15,612 nucleotides of DNA. It comes from JBKHYJ01 sp046565505 (GTDB taxonomy: Bacteria; Acidobacteriota; Blastocatellia; UBA7656). A model generated the notes under the pieces. It made no database searches and was not told the DNA's origin. It saw only the letters and a program-made list of their open reading frames with translations. The DNA is taken from the NCBI GenBank assembly GCA_046565505.1, contig JBKHYJ010000024.1:1-15612 (forward strand), read 5' to 3'. Below, piece by piece: positions 1-7,287 of the stretch (positions are counted from its first letter, which is position 1; every line of letters begins with the position of its first letter). The translations under genes and the position numbers were made by a program.

Positions 1-110
1 GCACTGAAAGTGCATAGGTTGCGTATCCGCAGGCAAGCTGCGGACTGAAAGCGTATGCGAATTAAATTCGTGAGTTTTCACTCCATCCCCACATTCGTGG
101 GGACTGAAAG
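1..110. CRISPR. CRISPR-like repeat with degenerate partial copies (possible array end)
   Basis: Positions 74-110 form a 37-base unit of CRISPR shape: it starts GTTTTCAC, has a stem CCCCA/TGGGG at 87-91 and 97-101, and ends ACTGAAAG. Read on the minus strand, its core (AGTCCCCACG, then TGTGGGGATGGA) resembles type I-E repeats such as those I recall from Thermus. The tail ACTGAAAG recurs at 44-51 after another stem-loop (CCGCAG/CTGCGG) and at 3-10. The spacings of 41 and 59 bases are uneven and the 5' halves do not match, so no true repeat-spacer array can be shown inside the window. It may be the decayed distal end of an array lying to the left. No cas gene is visible. Confidence 0.4.
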
Positions 111-295
111 AAGACTCGGAGAATAAATCAAGAGGGAGAGCGGATACCACAGGTATGGGAAGCAGCGGTAGCCGCATGACGGAGGGCCTACTGTGGCAGC
201 CGCTGGGCCTCTTGTCGAAATTTGCACCGGAACCGGTTAATTTAATTCTGTGCGGCTATTTATTTAAAAATCGTCTTACCCTATTTTCGCTCAAA

Positions 296-2112
296 TTAAT
301 GAAGCCTTGCCCGCCCCGATTCGAGGCAATCATTAATTGCCTCCGGGTTGAAAGTATGAAAAGCGCGCCGCGCCTCTTCCGGGTCAGGCGCCGCCTTATA
401 ATCCGGGTCGAAAGCCTGTAAATAACTGCGGGCACTCTCCGCATCGATCAGTGGGCGTATCACCTCACGGCCGACGTGATAAACCAACAGGTTCTCACCA
501 TATCTATAATGGATTATTTCGCCGCCTAGTGATTCGGAAATACCTTCCTCTTCTACATCCAGTCTCGGGGAAATGATGGTGGCTCGTAGGCTGTTATCAC
601 GATATAGGGTTTGCAACGCGCCCTGCAGGTCCCAACTGTATCTAAAGACCACTGCCGGGCCCTCGCGGGGCAGAACCCATCTACAATCAGGCTGCTACCG
701 GAAGGCAGATTAGGGAAATTATGGCGCACGTCACAGAGAATCTCTTTTTCCCGGTTATAAGCGGCGGCCCAAAACCCGGCCAGTGTGTTGATGATCAAGC
801 ACCCACCCATGCATAGCAGCGTGACCGTCACACAGAAAAAGATTCGCCTGGGAAAACCTGGAGGTATGAGCCCACTCGCAAAGCCAATCCCCCCGACGAG
901 TGTCAGGGCTACACCTACAGCGGCTGCTATATTCGTACGGTTACTATGATCAGTCGTTTCCAGCCGGATGTCAGTGGTGGCGAGGAAGATGGCATAACCT
1001 AACGCGAAAACAACAAGGCCGAGGAATATCACTTTAAGCCAGTAGCCTTTACCCGGTAACTCAATCCCCTGACGCTTGATTACGTAGTACGGGTAAGCAA
1101 AGACTACCAAACCTAGCACGGCACTCATGATCAAGGTTGACCAGTCAAAGTACTTATTTAATACCCGCCATACAACCCTGGGCAGGCCAAAACCATAACT
1201 GACATAGTTAACTGCCACAGCCTGTTTAAGGTTCAACCCGTAAATCCCGTCGTAGTAGCGGTAGTTGAAGTCCAACAGTCGTCTGATGTTCGAAGTTAAG
1301 AGATTCACGACCCCTGCCTCCGTGTTCGCGCGTTCTGTCATCAGCACTTTAAATGCAGTCACCATGACGAGCCCAGATAGCATGACCAATGAAGATGCCA
1401 CCAGGGTTGATTTGGGCACGCGGCTGTCGGCCCGTGTACAACCGAGTGGGTGTGAGCGATACCAGACGACCAGCAGGTTGAGAAGAAACAGCGGCAACGT
1501 TACCTCATAAGCAAGTACGCTGCCGAGCAGACAAGAGACGCTGAGCAGTTTCCAACTCCAGAACCGTGCCGGCGGTCTGCGCAATGCCCGGAGATCCAAA
1601 GAGAAACTGGCAAAGTAGAGCGCCAGGCTGAGGTTAGCCTGGAAGGCGGCAACCCAGAAGCGGTCAGTAGAGTAGTTGGGCAGTAGCGCGTAAACTAAGG
1701 GCGCGGTCAACGCCAGCAGTCGCGGCTGGCCCAGCATAAGAAGCGTCTGGTAGAAGAGCAGCACCGTGACGTTAAGGACCACGGCGTTAGTTATGTGGTA
1801 CCCCAGGGGATTCAACCCGAATACCCAATACAGCCCCGCGAGGTTGAGTAACTGGACCGGACGCATGCGAGCCCAAGGCTGGGCGGAATAAATGGAGCGC
1901 GATAACCCTAAAAGTGATTTGTGGCTGGAGTTGGTAAACACCGCCAGGAAGTTCCAGTCATCGAGGTAAAAGCCTAGCCCCCTCACGTAGAGGATGAGCG
2001 ACAGCCAAACAGCCAGGCTTAGAAACAAGTAGTCATAGTTTTGAGGGTTGACGCGCCTTCGGCGTTGAAAGTAGGACTTTGCGGCAGCGTGTCGAGATGC
2101 CTTTATATTCAT
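296..2112 (-). pseudogene. GT-C-like multi-pass membrane glycosyltransferase, frameshifted
   Basis: From ATG 2112 the frame encodes a short basic N-terminus, then a hydrophobic segment (about residues 27-45), a YLDDWNF loop (DD at 51-52) and many further membrane segments to about residue 450. An Asp-rich motif in the first outer loop after TM1 is typical of GT-C glycosyltransferases, which use lipid-linked sugars at the membrane; the exact acceptor cannot be told. The reading frame is lost at the G run 667-670. Adding one G there joins VDGFCP to REGPAVVFRYSW and gives a 605-residue protein ending in a soluble tail at TAA 296-298. Unrepaired, the first frame runs through an unrelated 30-odd residues to 553. 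This may be a real one-base deletion or a sequencing error. The frame extends upstream to an ATG at 2268, but that part looks non-protein-like and no clear ribosome site marks either start. Confidence 0.7.
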
Positions 2113-2806
2113 GATATGTAGATTAGTCTTACCCGGTTCATCCGTTACAGGTTGATGTGGACATGGATTAAGTTTCGCCCGAAGTGACCACAATCTGCCG
2201 GGGTGAGCTTGCGCAATGTGGTGAGCAGGCCTGGTAGAAGTGCGGCTCCTCGATTGAGCGCGATCCATTTGAGGGCGCTTGCCCCGGTATCCATTTCCCG
2301 CAGCCGCTTATCCTGAACACATCTCGCGCCAGCCGTAGTATACCGTATCACGCAAGATTCGAGATCTCCGCGCTCGACCACCATCCAGACCATACCGGCA
2401 CGTTGTGGACGAGACTGTTGGGCGTCAAAACATCTGCCGGGCGGAGGCTCATTTCTTCTATCGCTTCGCCAGCCCTTATCTAAAGAGGTTCAATGATAAT
2501 CGTTCACGGAAGCTATTAATCATGATGATTCGACAATGATGACCCCTGTGAACGAGGCCCGCCGCTGTCATAAGGCCAAGGCTCTAATTGCATAGATAAG
2601 CAAGCCCCGACCCAACCCGGTAGTAAGCTCGACAAGAGTCATGACAATGAACCTGAAGTTTAGACGGTCAAATTTCGCAACGTGATAACACGCGGGCTGG
2701 GCGGCACTTCGCTGACTTGACGGTGTGCAGGCTCTGGGTCCATCCCCAGCAGTAATCCACCGCAGCACAGACAACCTACTGGTCTGATGTCAACTACTCG
2801 ATTAAC
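2113..2806. other. Intergenic stretch with no recognisable gene
   Basis: Neither strand holds a protein I recognise. Two short minus-strand frames (2145-2393 and 2568-2774) lack known motifs and are probably chance. The one visible structure is a pair of nested inverted repeats at 2501-2554. The stretch separates the broken membrane gene from the IS66 fragment and may be eroded mobile-element DNA. Confidence 0.5.
2501..2554. repeat. Nested inverted repeats
   Basis: CGTTCAC at 2501-2507 is perfectly inverted as GTGAACG at 2548-2554. Inside it lies a near-centred palindrome AATCAT-G-ATGATT at 2518-2530. It could be a protein-binding site or the relic of an element end. No T run follows, so it is not a clear terminator. 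Confidence 0.35.
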
Positions 2807-3157
2807 TTACGTCACCGCCTTTAGCTTTCGACCGCGGCCTTCATGGCCGGGTTGCCCACCACGCTTGCGTCCCGTTGGCTCACGTTGAGATTGTCGGCGT
2901 TGCTGCGGCGGATCAGGTGAAGGTGGTTTAGAGGAGTTGTTAGAGTTCTGTCCTAATCGCTCACGAACTTCAGCCAGTTGGACTTTGAGATCATCAATCT
3001 GAGAGAGTTGCTGGCGGAGTTGAGCGAGTTGACTTTCATAAGCTTGAGAGCGAATCTCGAGCGGCAGCAGTTGATGATAGAGCGAAGAGAAAGCCTGTTG
3101 AACCCAGGTGGGAGTCTGTTGCCAGTCTTCTTCAGAGATGCCAAAGCGGTCCAACAT
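2807..3157 (-). pseudogene. IS66-family transposase, N-terminal remnant
   Basis: The 116-residue frame matches the N-terminal region of IS66-type transposases. It has an MLDRFGISEEDW start, a Gln/Leu-rich coiled coil (about residues 30-65), the LGQNSNNSSKPPS block, a Pro/Arg linker and the GRKRGGQPGHEGRGR basic segment. Family members run to roughly 450-550 residues, with a zinc-finger-like region and a DDE catalytic domain; here the frame stops right after GRKLKAVT and nothing resembling the DDE core follows at 2113-2806. It therefore cannot transpose. No convincing terminal inverted repeats were found on either side, so the element's limits are unknown. Its presence shows that mobile DNA has been active next to the broken membrane gene. 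Confidence 0.82.
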
Positions 3158-3287
3158 GGGCAGAAAGCATAATCTGGTTTTTCAGAGCTGTCGATCTGCA
3201 GCGGCCATTTCTTTTCTACCCAACTGAACGGTTACGGAACGGATACCATCCGCAAACCAAATTTACCCCACACTGATTTCTGACCCC

Positions 3288-3998
3288 TCACCAGGCGAGT
3301 GGCTTCCCGTCCCGGTAGAACCCGCCCGTCGGCCCATCATCCGGCAGCGTCGCTGCCCATACGACGCTCGCCGCACCCTCTCCGACCCCGCGCGGCGCGT
3401 CAGGGCCTCCCATCTCGGTCGCCACCCAACCCGGGCAGACCGAATTGACGAGAATATGTGAGCTTCGTAGTTCGTCTGCCAGCATCCGCGTGAGCGCGTT
3501 CAGCGCAGCCTTCGAGACGCTGTAAGCGGGTGTGCCCTGGCCCATCATAGTTAATGAGCCGCTCTCGCTTGACACGTTCACGATACGGGCGTGCCTGCTC
3601 TCGCGGAGCAGCGGGATGAAGGCATGGCACATGCGCCACACTCCGATGGTGTTGGTTTCAAACGCCTCGCGCACTGTTTTGAGGTTCGCGTTCTCGGCCC
3701 GCTGCCACGAGTCGTAGAGGATGGCCGCGTTGTTGACGAGCACGTCGAGCTTGCCGAACCGCTCTTCGACAAGATGCCTCGCGGCGTCAACGCTCTTCTG
3801 TTCTGTAACGTCCAACTGAATGGGGATGACTTTCAGCCCGCTCTGCTGTAACGACCCCGCCGCCGCTTCCCCCTTCCGCGCGTCGCGCGCCCCAAGAATC
3901 GTCGTGAACCCTCGCAGGGCGAGCTGTCGCGCGACTTCAAGGCCGATCCCTCGATTGGCGCCCGTCACTAGCGCCACTCTATCCTTGATGTCTTCCAT
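3288..3998 (-). CDS. SDR family NAD(P)-dependent oxidoreductase
   Basis: This 236-residue protein is a complete classical short-chain dehydrogenase. The Rossmann cofactor motif TGANRGIG is at residues 12-19, the NNAA motif at 89-92, the catalytic Ser in NVSSESGS (about 143-144) and the YxxxK pair at Y159/K163. The PGWVATEM segment (189-196) and the GGFYRDGKPLAW ending are typical of the carbonyl reductase-like branch that acts on small aldehydes or ketones, probably with NADPH; the real substrate is unknown. It is the last gene of a three-gene minus-strand operon, 27 bases after the AlkB-like gene. A G-rich stretch on the minus strand lies about 14 bases before the ATG, a loose ribosome site. 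With an HxlR regulator as first gene, a role in response to reactive small molecules is plausible but inferred. Confidence 0.9.
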   Translation of the reverse strand: MEDIKDRVALVTGANRGIGLEVARQLALRGFTTILGARDARKGEAAAGSLQQSGLKVIPIQLDVTEQKSVDAARHLVEERFGKLDVLVNNAAILYDSWQRAENANLKTVREAFETNTIGVWRMCHAFIPLLRESRHARIVNVSSESGSLTMMGQGTPAYSVSKAALNALTRMLADELRSSHILVNSVCPGWVATEMGGPDAPRGVGEGAASVVWAATLPDDGPTGGFYRDGKPLAW

Positions 3999-4025
3999 AG
4001 CTATGATCTCAACTCCCCCCGCCGT

Positions 4026-4622
4026 TCAGTCTTCCCGCACGTTGCGGAAGGTGATCGAATACCGCAGCGCCTCCGCCCGCGGTTTGCTGTGCTCCCACTC
4101 GCGCCGCGCCGGCCCGCTCAGCAGGTAGGCCGAGCGCGGCTCTGCGACCAGCTTAACCCGCTCCCACTTCTTCCCCCTCGCCGCCCTCCTCATGCGGAAC
4201 ACGCATGGCGACAGGAGCCAGACGCCGACCACTCGGCCGAAGGCCGCCTTGTCACGGTGCCACCCGACCCCCGCGCCCGGGCCGTACTCCGTCACCAGCA
4301 CGTGCTGCAACTCCTCGGGCCCCATCTCGCCGAACAAGGCGGCGGCCCTACGGAGCGATGACAGGTGATCGGGGATGTCGCCCGCCTCCTGTAGCTGGCG
4401 CGCGGAGAAATCATAGTGCCACCCGAAGGAGACCACTCGGCGATCGCCGGTGTAGCCGTGGAACTCGAAGTCCCCGAACGGCAGCCCGCGCACATGCGCG
4501 AGGAGCCTGTCTTCCTCCGCCCGGCCGATCAGCTCCGGGCGGTGCCGGAAGCCCTCCGGGAGGCCCGGCGCCGTCTCCCGCCTACCACCCCGGTCGTCAA
4601 AGAAGCCAAGCTGTGATGTCAT
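4026..4622 (-). CDS. AlkB-like 2-oxoglutarate/Fe(II)-dependent dioxygenase
   Basis: A 198-residue protein of the AlkB superfamily, which oxidatively removes alkyl groups from nucleic acids or, in some branches, from proteins. The iron ligands are visible as H122 and D124 (GWHRD) and H178 (REWEHSKP). The Arg pair of the 2-oxoglutarate site is R187 and R193 in RYSITFR. The N-terminal half has the FGWHYDFSARQL block seen in alpha-ketoglutarate-dependent dioxygenases of this type, and the TEYGPGAGVGWHRD block is well preserved. I chose ATG 4622 over the longer frame to 4706 because the extra 28 residues are the regulator gene read out of frame, and because ATG 4622 overlaps the regulator's stop codon as ATGA, a translational coupling signature. 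Whether the target is DNA, RNA or protein cannot be told from sequence. Confidence 0.88.
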   Translation of the reverse strand: MTSQLGFFDDRGGRRETAPGLPEGFRHRPELIGRAEEDRLLAHVRGLPFGDFEFHGYTGDRRVVSFGWHYDFSARQLQEAGDIPDHLSSLRRAAALFGEMGPEELQHVLVTEYGPGAGVGWHRDKAAFGRVVGVWLLSPCVFRMRRAARGKKWERVKLVAEPRSAYLLSGPARREWEHSKPRAEALRYSITFRNVRED

Positions 4623-5041
4623 CGGTCTGTGCGCTCGGGAACCGTCCGCCGCCGCGCCTCCACGCCCGTCTGCGAGATCAAGCGCTCCGCGCCGGCCCTG
4701 CCCCACAGGCGTATCTCCTCAACCGGAGGCAACACTGACCGCCCATAGCCGGTCAGCGAATACTCGACCGGCCCCGGGGCCGCGCCCTTCGGCCGGCGCT
4801 GTAGGATCCCGTCACTGACCAGCTCGCGGGGCTGCTGCGTGAGCACCTTCTGCGAGATGCCGGGCATCTCCCGCCGCGGAGCAGCGAAGTGTTTCGGCGA
4901 CTCGGCCAGCCAGTACGCTATGATCAGCTTCCACTTACCGCCGATTGCCGCCAGCGCGGCGGTGAGTGGGCACCCGCCGGCCGGATTTGGTCGCCTGAGT
5001 CTAGGGCCGTTACCTGAAGGTGCCTTCTTGTCCGAGTTCAT
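4619..5041 (-). CDS. HxlR-family winged-helix transcriptional regulator
   Basis: This 140-residue protein has the HxlR signature: a CPLTAALAAIGGKWKLIIAYWL first helix with the family's conserved Cys (about residue 24), then a helix-turn-helix in MPGISQKVLTQQPRELVSDGIL and a PVEYSLTGYGRSVLP wing. HxlR proteins bind DNA as dimers. Several use the N-terminal Cys to sense aldehydes, quinones or oxidants and control nearby detoxification genes. It is the first gene of the operon with the AlkB-like and SDR genes, and its TGA overlaps the next ATG. The usual F-x-E-L-x-R helix reads KHFAAPRREMPG here, a slightly altered form. The start is fixed by a strong promoter just 7 bases upstream. Autoregulation is likely for this family but not shown. 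Confidence 0.88.
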   Translation of the reverse strand: MNSDKKAPSGNGPRLRRPNPAGGCPLTAALAAIGGKWKLIIAYWLAESPKHFAAPRREMPGISQKVLTQQPRELVSDGILQRRPKGAAPGPVEYSLTGYGRSVLPPVEEIRLWGRAGAERLISQTGVEARRRTVPERTDR

Positions 5042-5048
5042 AGCTCAG

Positions 5049-5076
5049 ATTATATTCCTTCTCGGCAAGGGTCAAA
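5049..5076 (-). promoter_or_regulatory. Sigma70-type promoter of the hxlR-alkB-SDR operon, probably leaderless
   Basis: On the minus strand a perfect TATAAT (5054-5049) is preceded by TTGACC (5075-5070, 15-base spacer) or TTTGAC (5076-5071, 16-base spacer). Only 7 bases separate the -10 box from the ATG at 5041, so transcription should begin at or next to the start codon. No ribosome-binding site could fit on such a message. Confidence 0.65.
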
Positions 5077-5115
5077 GGCCGGATTAACACATGCCGCCTC
5101 GGGAGGTTAGCGGTG

Positions 5116-5184
5116 ATGGTGGAAGTCCGCCGTAGCCGAATCAAGCCGGGCCGCCGCGACGAGTCCATTCACCGGCGAGTTTAA
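5116..5184 (+). pseudogene. NIPSNAP-like 5' fragment (22 codons)
   Basis: ATG 5116 opens MVEVRRSRIKPGRRDE, which parallels MVVEVRSYRVKPGRRAE at the start of the gene at 5448; DNA identity over this block is also high. After codon 16 the similarity ends and the frame stops at TAA 5182-5184. A GGGAGG at 5101-5106 gives it a proper ribosome site, so this was once a real gene start rather than a chance match. It is either a partial duplication of the 5448 gene or the stump of a second paralogue. Confidence 0.5.
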
Positions 5185-5434
5185 AAGCGGGCGGGGCGAG
5201 TTTTTCGGCCAGGAACCGCTTAACGGTCGAGCCATTTTTGCCCGTTTTGTAATCTCGGATATTACTCCTAATCCCTGCCGCTTTGAACAGGCATTCTCGG
5301 ATGATGGGGGCAAGACCCGGGAAGTAAGCTGGGTGGCGACCGCCACGCGAGTGAAAGATTGATCGGGCCGGGCGGGCTGAATCCCGATCAGTCCGTCCCG
5401 ACAAAGTTACAAATCGGATTATTCCATGATAGTT

Positions 5435-5441
5435 AAGGGGG
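5435..5441 (+). promoter_or_regulatory. Ribosome-binding site of the truncated NIPSNAP gene
   Basis: AAGGGGG lies 6 bases before ATG 5448. It supports this start and shows that the gene's beginning is intact even though its end is lost. Confidence 0.55.
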
Positions 5442-5447
5442 TGGCCA

Positions 5448-5627
5448 ATGGTAGTCGAAGTCCGCAGCTACCGTGTCAAGCCCGGACGCCGCGCGGAGTT
5501 CGTCCGGTTCTTCGAGACGCGGGCCGTGCCGGCGCCGCGCTCGCACGGAGTGAAAGTACTCGGCCCGCCGCTTGATTTAGAGAACCCCGACAAATTCGTC
5601 TGGCCGCGCAGTTCCCCTTCCCTGGCG
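5448..5627 (+). pseudogene. NIPSNAP family protein, N-terminal half only
   Basis: The first 60 codons read as a NIPSNAP-family protein (ferredoxin-like fold, about 100-110 residues). They include the family's early strand MVVEVRSYRVKPGRRAEF, the FFETRAVPA helix, and the VLGPPLDLENPDKFVWPRS block that in intact members carries the conserved DP.(K/N)F(V/I)W motif. After SPSLA the normal continuation is missing. The frame instead runs to 5882 through the antisense of the neighbouring DUF1622 gene, giving an Arg-rich nonsense tail. About 45 C-terminal residues are gone. NIPSNAP proteins have no single known function in bacteria, so none is given here. Confidence 0.72.
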
Positions 5628-5843
5628 GATCTCGTTATAGCTTTCAAACTGCGGCGGGGCGAGCGCGAGCGCGAACTTGTAAGCGGCGGCGATGACGCCC
5701 AGGCCGATCACGACCGCGCCCGTCGTCTCGACCGCAAGCTTGAGCCAGAGCACGGCGTTGATGATTGTAGATTCGGCGCCAACTTGGCCGGGCGCGCGCA
5801 AGGCGGGGGTCGCCCCTTCCTGCAACATGTAAGTCATTCTCAT
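5625..5843 (-). pseudogene. DUF1622 membrane protein, N-terminal half only
   Basis: From ATG 5843, or better ATG 5837 (GGGAG about 8 bases before it), the frame encodes a short hydrophilic lead and then a membrane helix in the LWLKLAVETTGAVVIGLGVIAAAYKFALAL region, followed by PPQFESYNEIR. This matches the start of DUF1622 inner-membrane proteins, which are about 110-130 residues and continue with an RFLALGLEFQLAADIL-type second helix. Here everything after NEIR is missing; the frame continues into the antisense of the NIPSNAP gene to 5577. The function of DUF1622 is unknown. It faces the NIPSNAP fragment tail to tail, and both break at the same point. Confidence 0.72.
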
Positions 5844-5920
5844 CTCCCGCGAATGTCCATTGCTCGTGGCAACGCCCCGTAAGGGACTTCCCTAGTGAGA
5901 CTTTTCCCGTCATCATAGCC

Positions 5921-5958
5921 TCCGCGGCAGCTTTGCCCCGGGACATGGTAGCCGCGGA
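5921..5958. repeat. Inverted repeat between the glycosyltransferase and DUF1622 genes
   Basis: TCCGCGGC (5921-5928) is perfectly inverted as GCCGCGGA (5951-5958) around a 22-base loop. It sits just downstream of the glycosyltransferase stop and could help end that transcript, but no T run follows on either strand, so a Rho-independent terminator is not supported. Confidence 0.35.
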
Positions 5959-5973
5959 AGGCTCATGAAGGGG

Positions 5974-7287
5974 TCACGGAATCTTCCCTGCAAGCGCCCG
6001 CTCGATCACGTCAACACTCGGGGCCTGCCGCTGAAGCTCGACGAACCTTCTCGACATGAGCTCCATGCGCGTCGAATAAGAATGGTCCTCGAGCACCACG
6101 TCCATCAGGCGGCCCAGTTCAATCGCCGACATGTCTTTCATTCTTCCGCGAACGCCCAGCTTGTGATAGACCACTCTCGCGGCGTTTCCTGGCTGATCGT
6201 AAAACATCGGCACGACCACCATCGGGACGCCCATGAAGATGCTCTCCTTCACGCCACTAAACCCTCCGTGGCTTACCATCAGCGAAGCCCTCTTCAGCAA
6301 TTCCAGCTGCGGCGCTTCGGGGACCAGGACGACGTTTTCCGGGCAATTGAAATCATCAGCTTTGATGTAGCTGCCTATGGGGACGACTCCTTGCAGGTGA
6401 GGCCGACGCGCCATCGCCTCCATGAAGATCCGGAAGAACCGCGCCGCCCGCCGGACATACTTGAACGTGGCGACGCTCCCAAGCGAACAGTAGATAATCG
6501 GTTTGCCGTCCGGCAGGCGCCCCCAGGGGAAGTCAACGTCTCTCCTTTGCATATCTATCGAGGGTTCGACGAAATAAGCCCCATCCGGGGTCCTCGACCT
6601 CGGAAAGTCGAATTCTTTCGGGCAGAAAACCAGCTCAGGCAATGACAGGCGGGGCCATGTTTCGACCTTGAAGTCGATCTTATTCAGAGGGTAATCGCAG
6701 GCCCGCGCGAGTTCCTTCAGGTCGTTGGATATTCCCGGCCCGAGATCGGTGAGGGCGCGCAGCGAAAAAAGCGCCCTCCAGGCCAGGGCAGTTTTCACGC
6801 GGGAAAGTATTTTCTGATCGGGAATCAACCCGGTTTCAAACGGAGGCACAGCCGGGTCCCACACCGAGATCAGGCTGCTGGAGAAATTAATCACAGGCAC
6901 GCCGGTCCTCTTAGCCGCGATGCCGACCCAGGGCGTGGCGCTGGCAATCAAAAAGAGGTCCGGGCCTATCTCGCTCACCCGTTTATCCAACTCACCTTCG
7001 CGCAGCAGGTCGCACATGCCTTGAACTCTCGCCTTGAATCCTGCCGCGCCGAGGTACTTGCCCCTGGCTTCATTGGCGTATTGCTCCGGCATCGTCCCTT
7101 TGGGCAACACGCGGCTGAAGATCGGCACGAATTCAAAACCCTGGGACCGTATGCGGTCCTCACTATCCTCAACGCAGAGGTAATAAAGGCGGTGGCCGCG
7201 CTCTTGCAGGCTTCTAGAGAGGGCGAAGACCGAGTTCAGGTTGGCCGCCCAATGGAACGGCATAAGAACGATGGTTGCCAAATTCAT
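5974..7287 (-). CDS. GT1-family (UGT/MGT-type) glycosyltransferase
   Basis: A 437-residue GT-B fold enzyme that would move a sugar from a nucleotide sugar to a small-molecule acceptor. The donor-binding half is well preserved: YCSLGS at 266-271, VPEAPQLELLKRA (322-334) and the signature SHGGFSGVKESIFMGVP (339-355), with the D364-Q365 pair that contacts the sugar. This is the layout of macrolide and flavonoid-type UGTs. In the N-terminal half, the usual GH-x-N motif of the catalytic His aligns with A15-N16-L17-N18, while a His sits four residues earlier (H12), so the base may be moved or lost. The gene is transcribed away from the thioesterase-NRPS genes across a shared promoter region. That suggests, but does not prove, that it glycosylates the peptide. 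An alternative is a carotenoid or sterol substrate. Confidence 0.88.
   Translation of the reverse strand: MNLATIVLMPFHWAANLNSVFALSRSLQERGHRLYYLCVEDSEDRIRSQGFEFVPIFSRVLPKGTMPEQYANEARGKYLGAAGFKARVQGMCDLLREGELDKRVSEIGPDLFLIASATPWVGIAAKRTGVPVINFSSSLISVWDPAVPPFETGLIPDQKILSRVKTALAWRALFSLRALTDLGPGISNDLKELARACDYPLNKIDFKVETWPRLSLPELVFCPKEFDFPRSRTPDGAYFVEPSIDMQRRDVDFPWGRLPDGKPIIYCSLGSVATFKYVRRAARFFRIFMEAMARRPHLQGVVPIGSYIKADDFNCPENVVLVPEAPQLELLKRASLMVSHGGFSGVKESIFMGVPMVVVPMFYDQPGNAARVVYHKLGVRGRMKDMSAIELGRLMDVVLEDHSYSTRMELMSRRFVELQRQAPSVDVIERALAGKIP

Larger units (their letters stand above)
5042..5447. other. Intergenic stretch with promoter and gene debris
   Basis: Apart from the regulator's promoter (5049-5076) and the 22-codon NIPSNAP-like fragment (5116-5184), nothing is recognisable. 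A minus-strand frame (5141-5404) is open for 87 codons and contains plausible protein-like text near 5170-5330, but no family I know. It could be another eroded fragment. Confidence 0.5.

Noticed and set aside
1..110. A regular three-repeat CRISPR array
   Set aside because: The ACTGAAAG tails are 41 and 59 bases apart and only 74-110 has a full repeat; the other two match only at the 3' end.
2145..2393. Minus-strand frame of 82 codons
   Set aside because: No known motif, no ribosome site, and it overlaps the upstream extension of the membrane protein frame.
3158..3287. IS66 terminal repeat or SDR terminator
   Set aside because: A small hairpin CGGAT-ACC-ATCCG at 3240-3252 exists, but there is no T run and no matching repeat at the other side of the IS66 fragment.
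4205..4738. A 177-codon plus-strand frame opposite the AlkB-like gene
   Set aside because: Arg/Pro-rich nonsense antisense to a gene with intact catalytic residues.
5141..5404. Minus-strand frame of 87 codons
   Set aside because: Some protein-like text but no family recognised, and it overlaps the NIPSNAP fragment; not enough to call a gene.
5644..5946. 100-codon minus-strand frame overlapping DUF1622
   Set aside because: It is the out-of-frame shadow of the DUF1622 N-terminus, whose own frame has a clear membrane helix.
5921..5958. Rho-independent terminator of the glycosyltransferase gene
   Set aside because: The 8-base stem is good, but the loop is 22 bases and no T tract follows on either strand.
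5965..6645. A 226-codon plus-strand frame opposite the glycosyltransferase
   Set aside because: It is antisense to well-conserved GT1 motifs and has no family features.
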